DNA of 64,000 nucleotides from Alphaproteobacteria bacterium. GTDB lineage: Bacteria > Pseudomonadota > Alphaproteobacteria > Rhodospirillales > WMHbin7. Made by a program: the position numbers and the translations under genes. The notes beneath the pieces are model-generated. The model was not told where the DNA came from. It did not search any database and saw only the letters and a list, made by a program, of their open reading frames with translations. Positions 42,124-51,399 of this stretch are shown piece after piece. The number at the start of each line of letters is the position of its first letter. Position 1 is the stretch's first letter. Location of the stretch: assembly GCA_015232335.1 (NCBI GenBank), contig JADFZV010000008.1, forward strand, positions 22,139 through 86,138. The letters are read 5' to 3'.

Positions 42124-42567
42124 ATGCAAAGCTTCGATCTGGCCACGGAAAACGACACCGCCCGCCTGGGGGCAAGGCTTGCTGCCCTGGCCCGACCGGG
42201 CGACATTCTGGCGTTGCACGGCGCCTTGGGGGCGGGCAAGACCAGCCTGGCGCGCGCCTTCATCCGCGCTTTTGTGGCCAATCCCTCTGAAGAGGTGCCC
42301 AGCCCCACCTTCACCCTGGTTCAGGTCTATGAGGGCGGGCGCTGTCCGCTCTGGCATCTCGATCTCTACCGCCTTGAGCGCCCCGAGGACGCCTTGGAAC
42401 TGGGACTCGAGGAAGGATTTCAGGAAGCTGTCTGCCTGATTGAATGGCCCGAGCGTTTGGGGGCCTTGCTGCCCGAGCGCTCCTTGCACCTGACCCTGGG
42501 TTTCGGCCCCAGCGACGAGACGCGGACCCTGACACTCGACGGCTGGCAGGACAGGCCCCTGTCATGA
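42124..42567 (+). CDS. tsaE: tRNA threonylcarbamoyladenosine biosynthesis ATPase
   Basis: Encodes 147 residues from ATG 42124, the family-typical start just before TENDTARLGARLA. Walker A is GALGAGKT (33-40). The segment PSPTFTLVQVYEGG and the WHLDLYRLERPEDALELGLEE block are diagnostic of TsaE (YjeE), the essential ATPase that drives TsaD-TsaB in t6A37 tRNA modification. It overlaps the amgK start by four bases. Confidence 0.95.
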   Translation: MQSFDLATENDTARLGARLAALARPGDILALHGALGAGKTSLARAFIRAFVANPSEEVPSPTFTLVQVYEGGRCPLWHLDLYRLERPEDALELGLEEGFQEAVCLIEWPERLGALLPERSLHLTLGFGPSDETRTLTLDGWQDRPLS

Positions 42568-43562
42568 GCCAGGACGCACGCGGCCAAACGATGGACGCTT
42601 TCCTGGACGGCAGCGGCTGGGCCCATGCCCAGCGTCGCCCCCTGCCCGGGGATGCCTCGTTTCGCCGTTATATCCGTCTTAGCCGGGGCTTTGAACATGC
42701 CATGCTGATGGATGCGCCGCCACCAAAGGAAGACGTGCGGCCCTTTTTGAACGTGGCGCGCCATCTTGTGGGGTTGGGCCTGTCGGCGCCCGTTGTGCTG
42801 GCCGAGGATGTGGCGTCGGGATTTCTGCTGCTTGAGGATCTGGGCGATGCCACCTTCACGCGCCGTCTGGCGGCGGGGGCCTGCGAAGCCGCCCTTTATG
42901 CCCTGGCGGTGGATGTGCTGATCGATCTGCACCACCATCCCAGGGCGGCGGAAATCTTGGTGCCGCCCTATGACGATGCCCGGCTGATGACCGAGGCCCG
43001 CCTGCTGACCGACTGGTATATGCCCGAGATGCCGGGTGCCTTAACTGGTCAGGACTGCATCGAAAGCTATGAGGCCTTGTGGCGGCCCCTGTTCGCCAGG
43101 GCACGCGCGGTACCGGAAACGCTGGTGCTGCGCGATTTCCATGTCGATAATCTGATGGAGCTGGAAGGCAGGTCGAAAAGTGCTGCCTGCGGGCTGCTCG
43201 ATTTCCAAGATGCGGTTCTGGGGCCTGTTACCTATGATCTGGTGTCGTTGGTCGAGGATGCCAGACGCGATCTGGCGCCAGGCCTCGCCGACGCGATGCG
43301 CCAGCGCTATCTAAAGGCCTTTCCCAACCTTGATCGCCACGATTTCGATGCCTCGATGGCCATTCTGGGCGCTCAGCGCCATTGCAAGGTGATCGGCATC
43401 TTCACCCGCCTTTACAAGCGTGATGGCAAGCCGGTCTATCTTCGCCACATCCCCAGACTCTGGCGCCTGCTCGAGCAGTCTTGTCGCCATCCCGTTCTGG
43501 CGGGCCTTAAGGTCTGGCTGGATAAGCACCTTCCTGCGGGCTCTCGCGGGGTGCCGCAATGA
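42564..43562 (+). CDS. amgK: AmgK-type amino-sugar (MurNAc/GlcNAc) kinase
   Basis: Encodes 332 residues from ATG 42564. The aminoglycoside phosphotransferase fold carries LPGDASFRRYIRL near the N-terminus, the catalytic loop LRDFHVDNLM and the metal site LLDFQDAVLGPVTYDLVSLVEDAR. This set, directly followed by a murU-like gene, identifies AmgK, which phosphorylates the anomeric carbon of recovered MurNAc for direct return to UDP-MurNAc. This salvage route lowers fosfomycin sensitivity in bacteria that have it. It overlaps tsaE and murU by four bases each. Confidence 0.9.
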   Translation: MSQDARGQTMDAFLDGSGWAHAQRRPLPGDASFRRYIRLSRGFEHAMLMDAPPPKEDVRPFLNVARHLVGLGLSAPVVLAEDVASGFLLLEDLGDATFTRRLAAGACEAALYALAVDVLIDLHHHPRAAEILVPPYDDARLMTEARLLTDWYMPEMPGALTGQDCIESYEALWRPLFARARAVPETLVLRDFHVDNLMELEGRSKSAACGLLDFQDAVLGPVTYDLVSLVEDARRDLAPGLADAMRQRYLKAFPNLDRHDFDASMAILGAQRHCKVIGIFTRLYKRDGKPVYLRHIPRLWRLLEQSCRHPVLAGLKVWLDKHLPAGSRGVPQ

Positions 43563-44263
43563 AGCGGGGCATCGCACTGGCCGCCGGTCTGGGGCTTCGG
43601 CTGCGCCCGATTACGCTGACCACGCCCAAGCCCTTGGTCGAGGTGGCGGGCAAGACCTTGCTGGATCATGCGCTGGATAAACTGGCCGATGTCGGCGTCG
43701 AGGAATGCGTGGTCAACATGCATCATCTGGCCTCCAAGATCGCAAGCCATGTCGCGGCCCGCCAAACGCCCCGAATCCAATTGTCCGACGAAACGGGGGA
43801 ACTGCTGGAAACCGGCGGCGGCATCGCCAAGGCCCTGCCGCTGTTAGGCGACCAGCCCTTTTTTGCGGCCAATGCCGATATTCTGTGGACGGATGGGCTT
43901 GGCGACATGCCCGCCCTGACGCGCCTTAAACAGGCCTGGGAATCGCAGCGCATGGATGCGCTGCTGCTGCTGGTGCCCACACAGAATGCTTTCGGTTACG
44001 AGGGGGCGGGCGACTTCTTCTTGCAAGACGATGGTCGATTGCAACGAAGGGGCAAAGCCGCCAGCGCACCCTATGTCTTCGCGGGCGTTCAGGTGCTGCA
44101 TCCCAGGCTGTTTAGCGATGTTCCCCCGGGCCCCTTCTCGCTGAACCTGCTTTACGACCGCGCCCTGGCCGACCAGCGCCTGTACGGGCTGGTGCATCAA
44201 GGCGGCTGGTATCACATTGGCACGCCGGATGCGCTGGGCGAAGCGCGCCGTCTTCTCGGCTGA
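43559..44263 (+). CDS. murU: MurU-type nucleotidyltransferase
   Basis: Encodes 234 residues. The N-terminal nucleotide-binding signature is AAGLGLRLRPITLTTPKPLVEV (G-x-G-x-R...K-P). FFAANADILWTDG provides the metal-binding Asp, and GGWYHIGTPDALGEARRLL lies near the C-terminus. It belongs to the group that makes UDP-MurNAc from MurNAc-1-phosphate. Pairing with amgK supports this over other sugar-nucleotide products. Confidence 0.92.
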   Translation: MKRGIALAAGLGLRLRPITLTTPKPLVEVAGKTLLDHALDKLADVGVEECVVNMHHLASKIASHVAARQTPRIQLSDETGELLETGGGIAKALPLLGDQPFFAANADILWTDGLGDMPALTRLKQAWESQRMDALLLLVPTQNAFGYEGAGDFFLQDDGRLQRRGKAASAPYVFAGVQVLHPRLFSDVPPGPFSLNLLYDRALADQRLYGLVHQGGWYHIGTPDALGEARRLLG

Positions 44264-44266
44264 GCC

Positions 44267-47155
44267 ATGAAAGTCTTCACGATCAGCCCGGACCTGGCCT
44301 TCGTCGACGCGTTGGCCGACGGGTTGCTGGAGCAGGCGAAATTCGACCCGATCACCCTGTCCTCCTTTACGGTCTTGCTGCCCACCAGGCGCGCCATCCG
44401 TTCCTTGAAAGAGGCCTTTTTGCGCCGCATCGACGGCGACGGCGTTCTGCTATTGCCGCGTCTGATGACGCTGGGCGATCTGGACGAAGCGGAACTGGTG
44501 CTGGATGGCGCCATCGAGGCCGAGCTGGCTCCTGCCATCGATCCTTTGCGCCGCAAATTACTGCTGGCCCGCCTCGTGCGGGCCTCGAGATCCAATCTGG
44601 CTTGGGATCAATCAGTGCGGCTGGCCGGAGAGCTTGGGCGGTTTCTCGACCAAATGCAGACCGAGAATGTGGGTTTCGAGCGTTTGAAGACCTTGGTGCC
44701 CGAGGATTTTGCCAGCCATTGGGGCGAGGTGCTGGCCTTTCTTAATCTGTTGATCGATCTTTGGCCGGGCATTCTGGCAGAAGAAGGGGCGCTTGATCTG
44801 GCCTTGCGGCGCAACCGCCTGATTCTGGCCCAGGCCGAGGCATGGCGCACCACCCCGCCCCAGGGGCCGGTGGTGGCGGCGGGATCGACTGGCAGCGTTC
44901 CAGCCACCGCCGAATTGCTGAAGGTGATCGCGGCCCTGCCGCAAGGGGCCGTGGTGTTGCCGGGCCTCGATCTCAAGCTGGCCCAGGAGGCCTGGGAAGC
45001 GCTGGAACCCAGCCATCCGCAATTCGGCATGAAGCGACTGCTCGATCTGTTGGGCACCGGGCGTGATCAAGTGCGTTCCTGGCGCAGCGGCAAGACCCCT
45101 GCCCATGCGGCCCGCCTGGAGCTGATCAGTCAGGCTTTTCTGCCCGCCGCCCTGACCGAGAGCTGGCGGGTGATGGATGCGCTTCCAGCCCAGGCCCTGA
45201 AGGGGCTGAGCTATCTGGAAGCGCCCGATTCCAGAAGCGAGGCCCTGGCCATCGCCCTTCTGTTGCGAGGGAGCGCCGAATTTTCGGATCAGACGGCGGC
45301 CCTGGTGACGCCGGACCGCAATCTGGCCAGAAGGGTGGCGTCGGAGTTGAAGCGCTGGGGCATTGCGGTCAATGATTCGGCGGGCCAGCCCCTGGCCCTG
45401 ACCGAACCCGGCACCTTCCTGCGCCTGATCGCCCAGGCCTTGAGCGAGGATTTCGCACCGGTAGCCCTATTGTCCCTGCTCAAGCATCCGCTGGCCGGTC
45501 TTGGCATGCCACCGGCGCGTCTGCGCACCCTCGCCCGCCGGTTGGAAATCGAATCACTCCGAGGTCCGCGCCCGGCGCCGGGCCTGAAGACGCTGATCCC
45601 CCATCATCCCTGGCTGCAAACCCTGGAAGAGGCCGCACAGCCCCTGCTCAAGATGATGCGCCAAGACGAGGCAGCATTGGCCGATCTTGTCAGCCTGCAT
45701 ATCGCCCTGGCCGAGGCGCTGGCGGCCACCGATCTTGAGACGGGCTCGGAGCGCTTGTGGGCGGGCGAGGCAGGCGAGGCGGCACTTGATTTCGCAGCCA
45801 GCCTGACCGGCGCCGCCCGCGATGCGGGAAGCCTGCAAGGGGCCGCCTATCCCGCCCTGCTTGACGCCTTGATGGAAGACGCGACGGTGCGCCCGCGCTT
45901 TGGCCTTCATCCCCGCCTTCACATCTGGGGGCCTTTGGAAGCGCGTCTGCAACAAGCTGATCTGCTGATTCTGGGGGGGTTGAACGAAGGGACATGGCCC
46001 GCCGATCCGCCCGCTGATCCCTGGCTCAGTCGGCCCATGCGGGCCAGCCTGGGGCTGGAAGCGCCCGAGCGGCGCATCGGCCTTGCCGCCCATGATGTGG
46101 CCCAGGGTCTTGCCGCTCCCAGCGTGGTGTTGACCAGATCCCTGCGCGCCCGGGGTGCGCCCACCGTGCCCTCGCGTTTCATCAAGCGCCTCGAGGCGGT
46201 TTTGAATGCGGCGGGCCTGACCGAGGAGGCTGGCGGCGAGGGCTGGCGTTTGCAGGCACCGCTCGATTGGGCGCTGGCCCTGGATGATGCGCCCAAGAAG
46301 GTTCTGCCAGGACCGCCCGCACCCTGTCCGCCGGTAGCGGCGCGCCCCAAACGCTTGTCGGTGACCAGAATCGAAACCTGGATGCGCGATCCCTATGCGC
46401 TTTATGCCCAGAAGATTTTGGGCCTGTCCGCCTTGAAGCCCCTGGATGCCGATCCCGGCGCTTCGGATTACGGCACTCTGGTCCACGGCGCTCTGGAAAA
46501 ATTCATCAAGGCCTGGCCGGAGGAATCGCCTGAGGATATCGAGGGCGAGCTTATGCGCCTGGGGCATCTGGTCTTTGAAGAAGCCCTGGCCGCCCCCGGC
46601 GTCTGGGCCTTCTGGTGGCCGCGCTATCGCAGCATCGCTTCATTCGTGGCCGGGATGGAGCAACATCGGCGCCCCCTGATACGGCAAAGCCTCGGCGAGT
46701 GCGAAGGAACGCTGGATTTGGGCGGCTTTGTCCTCACCGCCAAGGCTGATCGCATCGATTTGTTGGCGGATGGCCGTGCGGCGCTGATCGACTACAAGAC
46801 CGGAAAACCCCCTTCCTGGAAACAGGTGCAGGCCGGGTTCGCGCCCCAATTGCCGCTGGAAGCGGTCATTCTCAAAACAGGGGGCTTTGCCGGGGCGGGT
46901 TCGCCCCATCCCAGCGAACTGGCCTTCTGGCATCTCTCGGGTGGACGCGACGGCGGCAAGGAACAGCTTTTTAAAAAGGATATCGCCCAACTGGCGGATG
47001 AGGCGCTTCTGGGCCTCAAGGCGCTGGTCGCCCTTTACCAAAGGCCCGACACGCCCTATCCGGCCTGCCCCACGCCTGGCCAGGCGCCGGGCTGGTCGGA
47101 TTATGTCCATCTGGAGCGCAGGCAGGAATGGCAAAGCGAAGAGGAGGCGACGTGA
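44267..47155 (+). CDS. addB: Double-strand break repair protein AddB
   Basis: Encodes 962 residues. The N-terminus VLLPTRRAIRSLKEAFLRRIDG is the alphaproteobacterial AddB signature. The C-terminal RecB-type nuclease motif is ALIDYKTGKPPSW with Asp842 and Lys844. With AddA it forms the helicase-nuclease that resects double-strand ends and loads RecA. No good Walker A is visible near the N-terminus, which is usual for this alphaproteobacterial form. The stop overlaps the addA GTG. Confidence 0.93.
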   Translation: MKVFTISPDLAFVDALADGLLEQAKFDPITLSSFTVLLPTRRAIRSLKEAFLRRIDGDGVLLLPRLMTLGDLDEAELVLDGAIEAELAPAIDPLRRKLLLARLVRASRSNLAWDQSVRLAGELGRFLDQMQTENVGFERLKTLVPEDFASHWGEVLAFLNLLIDLWPGILAEEGALDLALRRNRLILAQAEAWRTTPPQGPVVAAGSTGSVPATAELLKVIAALPQGAVVLPGLDLKLAQEAWEALEPSHPQFGMKRLLDLLGTGRDQVRSWRSGKTPAHAARLELISQAFLPAALTESWRVMDALPAQALKGLSYLEAPDSRSEALAIALLLRGSAEFSDQTAALVTPDRNLARRVASELKRWGIAVNDSAGQPLALTEPGTFLRLIAQALSEDFAPVALLSLLKHPLAGLGMPPARLRTLARRLEIESLRGPRPAPGLKTLIPHHPWLQTLEEAAQPLLKMMRQDEAALADLVSLHIALAEALAATDLETGSERLWAGEAGEAALDFAASLTGAARDAGSLQGAAYPALLDALMEDATVRPRFGLHPRLHIWGPLEARLQQADLLILGGLNEGTWPADPPADPWLSRPMRASLGLEAPERRIGLAAHDVAQGLAAPSVVLTRSLRARGAPTVPSRFIKRLEAVLNAAGLTEEAGGEGWRLQAPLDWALALDDAPKKVLPGPPAPCPPVAARPKRLSVTRIETWMRDPYALYAQKILGLSALKPLDADPGASDYGTLVHGALEKFIKAWPEESPEDIEGELMRLGHLVFEEALAAPGVWAFWWPRYRSIASFVAGMEQHRRPLIRQSLGECEGTLDLGGFVLTAKADRIDLLADGRAALIDYKTGKPPSWKQVQAGFAPQLPLEAVILKTGGFAGAGSPHPSELAFWHLSGGRDGGKEQLFKKDIAQLADEALLGLKALVALYQRPDTPYPACPTPGQAPGWSDYVHLERRQEWQSEEEAT

Positions 47156-50100
47156 CTCCCCTCGTCATGGAAACCGAGCGCGATCAGCGCCGGGCCGCAG
47201 ATGCCAATGCCTCGGCCTGGGTCTCGGCCTCTGCTGGTTCGGGCAAGACCAAGGTGCTGGTCGATCGCCTGCTGACGCTGCTGCTGTCGGGGGCCAAGCC
47301 GCACCGTCTGCTCTGCCTGACCTATACCAAGGCGGCGGCGGCCGAAATGGCGAACCGCTTGTCCATGCGGCTGTCATCCTGGGTGACCTTGCCCGAGGAA
47401 GAGCTAGAGAGGGATCTGGAAAAGCTATTGGGCGAGCCCGCCGGCAGCTTACGCATGACCAGGGCCAGGCGTCTGTTTGCCCAGGTGCTGGATGCGCCGG
47501 GCGGCCTGCATATTCAAACCCTGCACGCTTTTGCCCAGTCGCTGCTGGCGCGCTTTCCCATCGAGGCTGGCGTGGCGCCGCATTTTTCCGTGATGGACGA
47601 GCGCGATCAGGCCCAATTGCTGGACGAATCCCTGCAATCGGTTCTGGCCCAAGCGCGTCTTGGCCGCGATGCTTCCTTGTCCAAGGCGCTGGAGCAGGTG
47701 GCCGAGCGCATTCACGAAACGCGTTTTGCCGATCTGGTGCGCGAACTCTCGTCGGCCCGCACCCGCCTGGCCCATCTGTTTGCCACATGGGGGGGCGTGG
47801 CTGGCGTCGTGGCAGAGGTGCGCCAGCATCTGGGCGTTGGCGCAGGCGAGACGCTGGAAAGCCTGCGCCAGGCCGCCTGTCGCGAAGAGGCCTTCAATGG
47901 CGCAGCACTCCGCCAGGCCGTTTCGCATCTGTCGCGGGGCAGCAAGACCGACAAGGAACGGGCGGGCTTGATGGCGCACTTTCTGGCGGGCGACGAGGAT
48001 GAGCGCAGCCGCTGCTTCGATGACTATGCCGGTGCCTTTCTGACGGATAAGCAGGAGCCCCGGGCCAGCCTTGCCACCAATCCGGTCAAGGCCGCCTGGC
48101 CCGAAATCGCGGTGGTGTTGGAAAGCGAGCAGGCGCGGATCATGGGTGTTATCGAGCAGCGCCGCGCCATCACCGTCGTTCAATCGACCGAGGCGCTGCT
48201 GCGGCTGGCCCATGCCATTCTCGAAGGTTATGCGCATCTCAAGGAAGCACGGGCCAGGCTTGATTACGACGATCTGATCCAGGCCGCGCGCCGTCTGATT
48301 CAAGCCGGAACCGCCTGGGTTCTTTATAAGTTAGATGGCGGCATCGATCATGTGCTGATCGACGAGGCCCAGGATACCAGCCCGGCTCAATGGGATATCG
48401 TGACCGCCCTCTCGGACGAATTCTTCGCGGGCGAGGGAGCCAGGCCTCAGCCGCGCACGGTCTTTGCGGTGGGCGACGTCAAACAGTCGATCTACAGCTT
48501 TCAAGGGGCCGATCCCGATTCCTTCGAGACCATGCGCGCCCGCTTAAGCCAGCAGGTTGTTGCGGGCGGCGGACGCTGGGAGCCGGTCGATCTGGTCATG
48601 AGTTTCCGCTCGGTCCCCGCCGTGCTGGAAGCGGTGGATGCCGTGTTCGCCGAAGGCGAGGCTTTGGAAGGAGTTGATCTAGGCCAAGGTTACAAGCGCC
48701 ACCTGGCTTTTCGCGCCCAGGATGGCGGGTCTGTCGCGTTATGGCCGCCCCTGGAGCCCAAGGCGCTTGACGAACAAGCCCCCTGGCATCCGCCGGTCGA
48801 ACGCATTCGGGGCGATTCGCCGCAATTGCGCATGGCCCGCCTGCTGGCCAGGCGCATTCGGGCGATGATCGGGCAAGAACGGCTGGTCTCGAAGGACCGC
48901 CTGGTCCGGCCCGGTGATATCCTGATTCTGCTGCGCAGGCGGGGCAGCTTCGCCGAGGATCTGGTGCGTTCCTTGAAGGCCGAAGACGTGCCGGTGGCGG
49001 GCGTCGATCGCATGATCGTCACCGATCAGTTGGCGGTGGTCGATCTGATGGCGCTGGCCCGTTTTGTTCTATTGCCCGAGGACGATCTCAATCTGGCCGC
49101 CTTGTTAAAGGGGCCGTTCATCGGTCTGTCCGAAGAGGAGCTGTTTTCCGTTTGTCATGGCCGCAGGGGCACGGTCTGGGAAGGGCTGCCACAACATCAA
49201 CCCGCCGCCCATGCCTGGCTTTCGGCCCTGCTGGCCCAGGCCGACCGCGCCGCACCCCATGATTTCTTTGCCCATATTCTGGGTCCTCTCAAGGGGCGGC
49301 GCACATTGAAGGCCCATTTGGGCCAGGAAGCTCTGGACGCGGTGGACGAATTCATGTCGCTGGCCCTGGACTTCGAGCGTCATCATGTTCCCTCGCTTTC
49401 CGGCTTTCTGGCCTGGATGGAAGCCGGGCATGTCGAGATCAAGCGCGATTCCGATTCCGCCGAGGCGGGCTTCGTGCGCGTCATGACCGTGCATGGCGCC
49501 AAGGGCCTGCAGGCCCCCATCGTGTTTCTGCCCGACACGCTGACGGCACCGGCAGGGCGCGACCTTCTGGTCTGGAGTGCCTGGGGCGTTGAAGGACTGC
49601 CCCTGTGGGCGCCGCGCGCTGCCGATCAGCCCCAGCCTCTCAAGGTGGCGATAGAAGCCGCCAAGGCCAAGGCCCGGCGGGAATCGCATCGGCTGCTCTA
49701 TGTGGCGATGACCAGGGCCGAGGATCGCCTGATCATGGCCGGATGGCGCCCGGGAAAATCCGCCGAAGGGGCCTGGTATCCCCTGATCCGGCAGGGCTTC
49801 GATCGCGTGAATGCGCCCGAGGTGCCAGATGACTGGCTGGCGAATGATGCCGAAGGGCTGGGTCCGGCCACGCGCCGCCTGACCTCAACCCAGATCGGTG
49901 CGCCGGGCTCAGACGACAAGCAGGGTGCTACCGGCCAGATATCGCGCCTGCCCGATTGGGCGCGGCTGCCCTTGGCGCCGGAACCCGAACCGACGCGCCC
50001 CCTGATCCCCTCGCGGCCGGATGGTGACGAGGCAGGGCCAGCCCTGCCCCCCTTGTCGGGCGAGGATGGCAAGCGCTTCGAGCGGGGGCGCCTGATCCAT

Positions 50101-50535
50101 CGCCTGCTGCAAACCCTGCCCGCCCTGGCGCAGTCAGAGCGGCGTGTGGCGGGGTTGCGCTATCTGGCGCATGCCGCCCGCCATTGGCCGCAAGACGCCT
50201 GCCAATCCCTGTTGGGGGAAGTGCTGGGCGTTCTGGACTCTCCCCAGGCAACGCTGCTGTTCGGGCCGCAATCCTGGGCCGAGGTGCCGCTGGTCGGGCT
50301 TTTGGAAGGGCGGGTGCTGTCGGGTCAGGTGGACCGGCTGGCTCATGTAGGGGACGAGGTCTGGGTGGTCGACTTCAAGACCAACCAGCGCGTTCCCGCC
50401 GTCCCATCCGCCGTTCCTGCCCAATATTTGCGCCAGATGGATCTTTACCGGATGGCTGTGTCCCGTTTGTGGCCCCAAAAAAGGGTTCGCACGTTCCTCT
50501 TGTGGACGAGCGGGCCTGAGCTGATGGAAATTTAG
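47152..50535 (+). CDS. addA: Double-strand break repair helicase AddA
   Basis: Encodes 1127 residues from GTG 47152, which overlaps the addB stop. UvrD-type superfamily 1 helicase: Walker A is ASAGSGKTKVLVDRLL (Gly29-Thr33), and downstream motifs include LCLTYTKAAAAEMANRL, VLIDEAQDTSPAQWDI, VFAVGDVKQSIYSFQGA and VMTVHGAKGLQAPIVFL. The C-terminal nuclease motif VVDFKTNQ contributes Asp1074 and Lys1076. It is the motor and second nuclease of AddAB. It converges tail to tail with tusA, sharing four bases. Confidence 0.96.
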   Translation: MTPLVMETERDQRRAADANASAWVSASAGSGKTKVLVDRLLTLLLSGAKPHRLLCLTYTKAAAAEMANRLSMRLSSWVTLPEEELERDLEKLLGEPAGSLRMTRARRLFAQVLDAPGGLHIQTLHAFAQSLLARFPIEAGVAPHFSVMDERDQAQLLDESLQSVLAQARLGRDASLSKALEQVAERIHETRFADLVRELSSARTRLAHLFATWGGVAGVVAEVRQHLGVGAGETLESLRQAACREEAFNGAALRQAVSHLSRGSKTDKERAGLMAHFLAGDEDERSRCFDDYAGAFLTDKQEPRASLATNPVKAAWPEIAVVLESEQARIMGVIEQRRAITVVQSTEALLRLAHAILEGYAHLKEARARLDYDDLIQAARRLIQAGTAWVLYKLDGGIDHVLIDEAQDTSPAQWDIVTALSDEFFAGEGARPQPRTVFAVGDVKQSIYSFQGADPDSFETMRARLSQQVVAGGGRWEPVDLVMSFRSVPAVLEAVDAVFAEGEALEGVDLGQGYKRHLAFRAQDGGSVALWPPLEPKALDEQAPWHPPVERIRGDSPQLRMARLLARRIRAMIGQERLVSKDRLVRPGDILILLRRRGSFAEDLVRSLKAEDVPVAGVDRMIVTDQLAVVDLMALARFVLLPEDDLNLAALLKGPFIGLSEEELFSVCHGRRGTVWEGLPQHQPAAHAWLSALLAQADRAAPHDFFAHILGPLKGRRTLKAHLGQEALDAVDEFMSLALDFERHHVPSLSGFLAWMEAGHVEIKRDSDSAEAGFVRVMTVHGAKGLQAPIVFLPDTLTAPAGRDLLVWSAWGVEGLPLWAPRAADQPQPLKVAIEAAKAKARRESHRLLYVAMTRAEDRLIMAGWRPGKSAEGAWYPLIRQGFDRVNAPEVPDDWLANDAEGLGPATRRLTSTQIGAPGSDDKQGATGQISRLPDWARLPLAPEPEPTRPLIPSRPDGDEAGPALPPLSGEDGKRFERGRLIHRLLQTLPALAQSERRVAGLRYLAHAARHWPQDACQSLLGEVLGVLDSPQATLLFGPQSWAEVPLVGLLEGRVLSGQVDRLAHVGDEVWVVDFKTNQRVPAVPSAVPAQYLRQMDLYRMAVSRLWPQKRVRTFLLWTSGPELMEI

Positions 50536-50786
50536 GCCTTTCTGACCAGCAGTCGATGCGTTCCCCCTGCCGTTTCCGCGGCCTCGGGAAGAAATGACAA
50601 AATTTGATGCCCCAATTCTTTCAAAGAACGGGGAACATTCATCAAAGGCTCAGCACCCTTCAAGCGAATCTCTAAAACTTCCCCAGGTTTCATCGCTTCT
50701 ATTCGAAGTTTTGTTTTAACGAAGGTCATGGGACATACTTCGGCTGTGATGTCGATGAAGTAATCAGCATTGAATGAAAGGGACAT
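50532..50786 (-). CDS. TusA family sulfurtransferase
   Basis: Encodes 84 residues from ATG 50786. The TusA signature is a Cys-Pro near the N-terminus: AEVCPMTFVKTK with Cys18. The fold is a two-layer alpha/beta domain of about 75-80 residues. TusA-like proteins carry persulfide sulfur for tRNA thiolation or dissimilatory sulfur pathways; which applies here cannot be told. Codon use and base composition are more AT-rich than in neighbours. Confidence 0.88.
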   Translation of the reverse strand: MSLSFNADYFIDITAEVCPMTFVKTKLRIEAMKPGEVLEIRLKGAEPLMNVPRSLKELGHQILSFLPEAAETAGGTHRLLVRKA

Positions 50787-50876
50787 GATCTTTCCCTGAT
50801 TACTGTTTTTTTGAGTTGCAAAGAAAATGAAAAAGATGTAGGGAGAAAAGGTCTGCATAATCAGGGGCTATTATAA
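50787..50876. promoter_or_regulatory. AT-rich divergent promoter region, tusA/mucR
   Basis: This 90-base gap is strongly AT-rich compared with the window. TATTATAAA directly precedes the mucR ATG (50877), with AGGGG ending about nine bases before it. If that TATTAT is the -10 element, the mucR transcript would be leaderless or nearly so; otherwise the promoter lies further upstream. Confidence 0.4.
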
Positions 50877-51296
50877 ATGTCCGCCTTAAACGATTCAAAC
50901 GAAATGCTCGCTTTAACCGCCCGCATCGTCGCCGCGCATGTTTCCAACAATACTGTGGCGCTTTCCGATCTGACGCCGCTCATTCACGATGTCTTTCGCG
51001 CGCTTGCCAATGTCGGGACCAACGCCCCGGTGGTCGAGCGTCCGCAGCCCGCCGTTCCGATCAAGAAGTCGGTGACGCCCGAATACATCATCTGTCTGGA
51101 AGACGGCAAAAAGCTCAAGATGCTGAAGCGCCACCTGAAAACCGCCTATGGCATGTCGCCCGACCAGTATCGGGATCGCTGGGGTCTGGCTGCCGATTAT
51201 CCGATGGTGGCCCCCAACTATGCCGAGCATCGCTCCAGTCTGGCCAAGAAGATCGGCCTGGGCACCAAGCCGCGCAAGCGCCGCCGCCACGATTGA
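50877..51296 (+). CDS. MucR/Ros family transcriptional regulator
   Basis: Encodes 139 residues. The Ros/MucR zinc-finger region is YIICLEDGKKLKMLKRHLKTAYG with Cys73 and His86. The second Cys and His of classical Ros are replaced by Glu and Tyr-region residues, as in many MucR proteins. The strongly conserved DYPMVAPNYAEHRSSLAKKIGLG tail follows. These are global nucleoid-associated regulators of surface polysaccharides, motility and cell cycle in alphaproteobacteria. A good terminator follows. Confidence 0.95.
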   Translation: MSALNDSNEMLALTARIVAAHVSNNTVALSDLTPLIHDVFRALANVGTNAPVVERPQPAVPIKKSVTPEYIICLEDGKKLKMLKRHLKTAYGMSPDQYRDRWGLAADYPMVAPNYAEHRSSLAKKIGLGTKPRKRRRHD

Positions 51297-51316
51297 TTTC
51301 ACCGAACCGTCACACC

Positions 51317-51342
51317 AAGGGCGCCCATGTCGGCGCCCTTTT
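51317..51342 (+). terminator. Rho-independent terminator after mucR
   Basis: AAGGGCGCC at 51317-51325 pairs with GGCGCCCTT at 51332-51340, followed by TT. It lies 20 bases after the mucR stop. Confidence 0.8.
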
Positions 51343-51399
51343 GCTTTATGAAGACGCCCAAGCTATAATAGCCGCACCCAACGGCAAGACGAAGGACCC

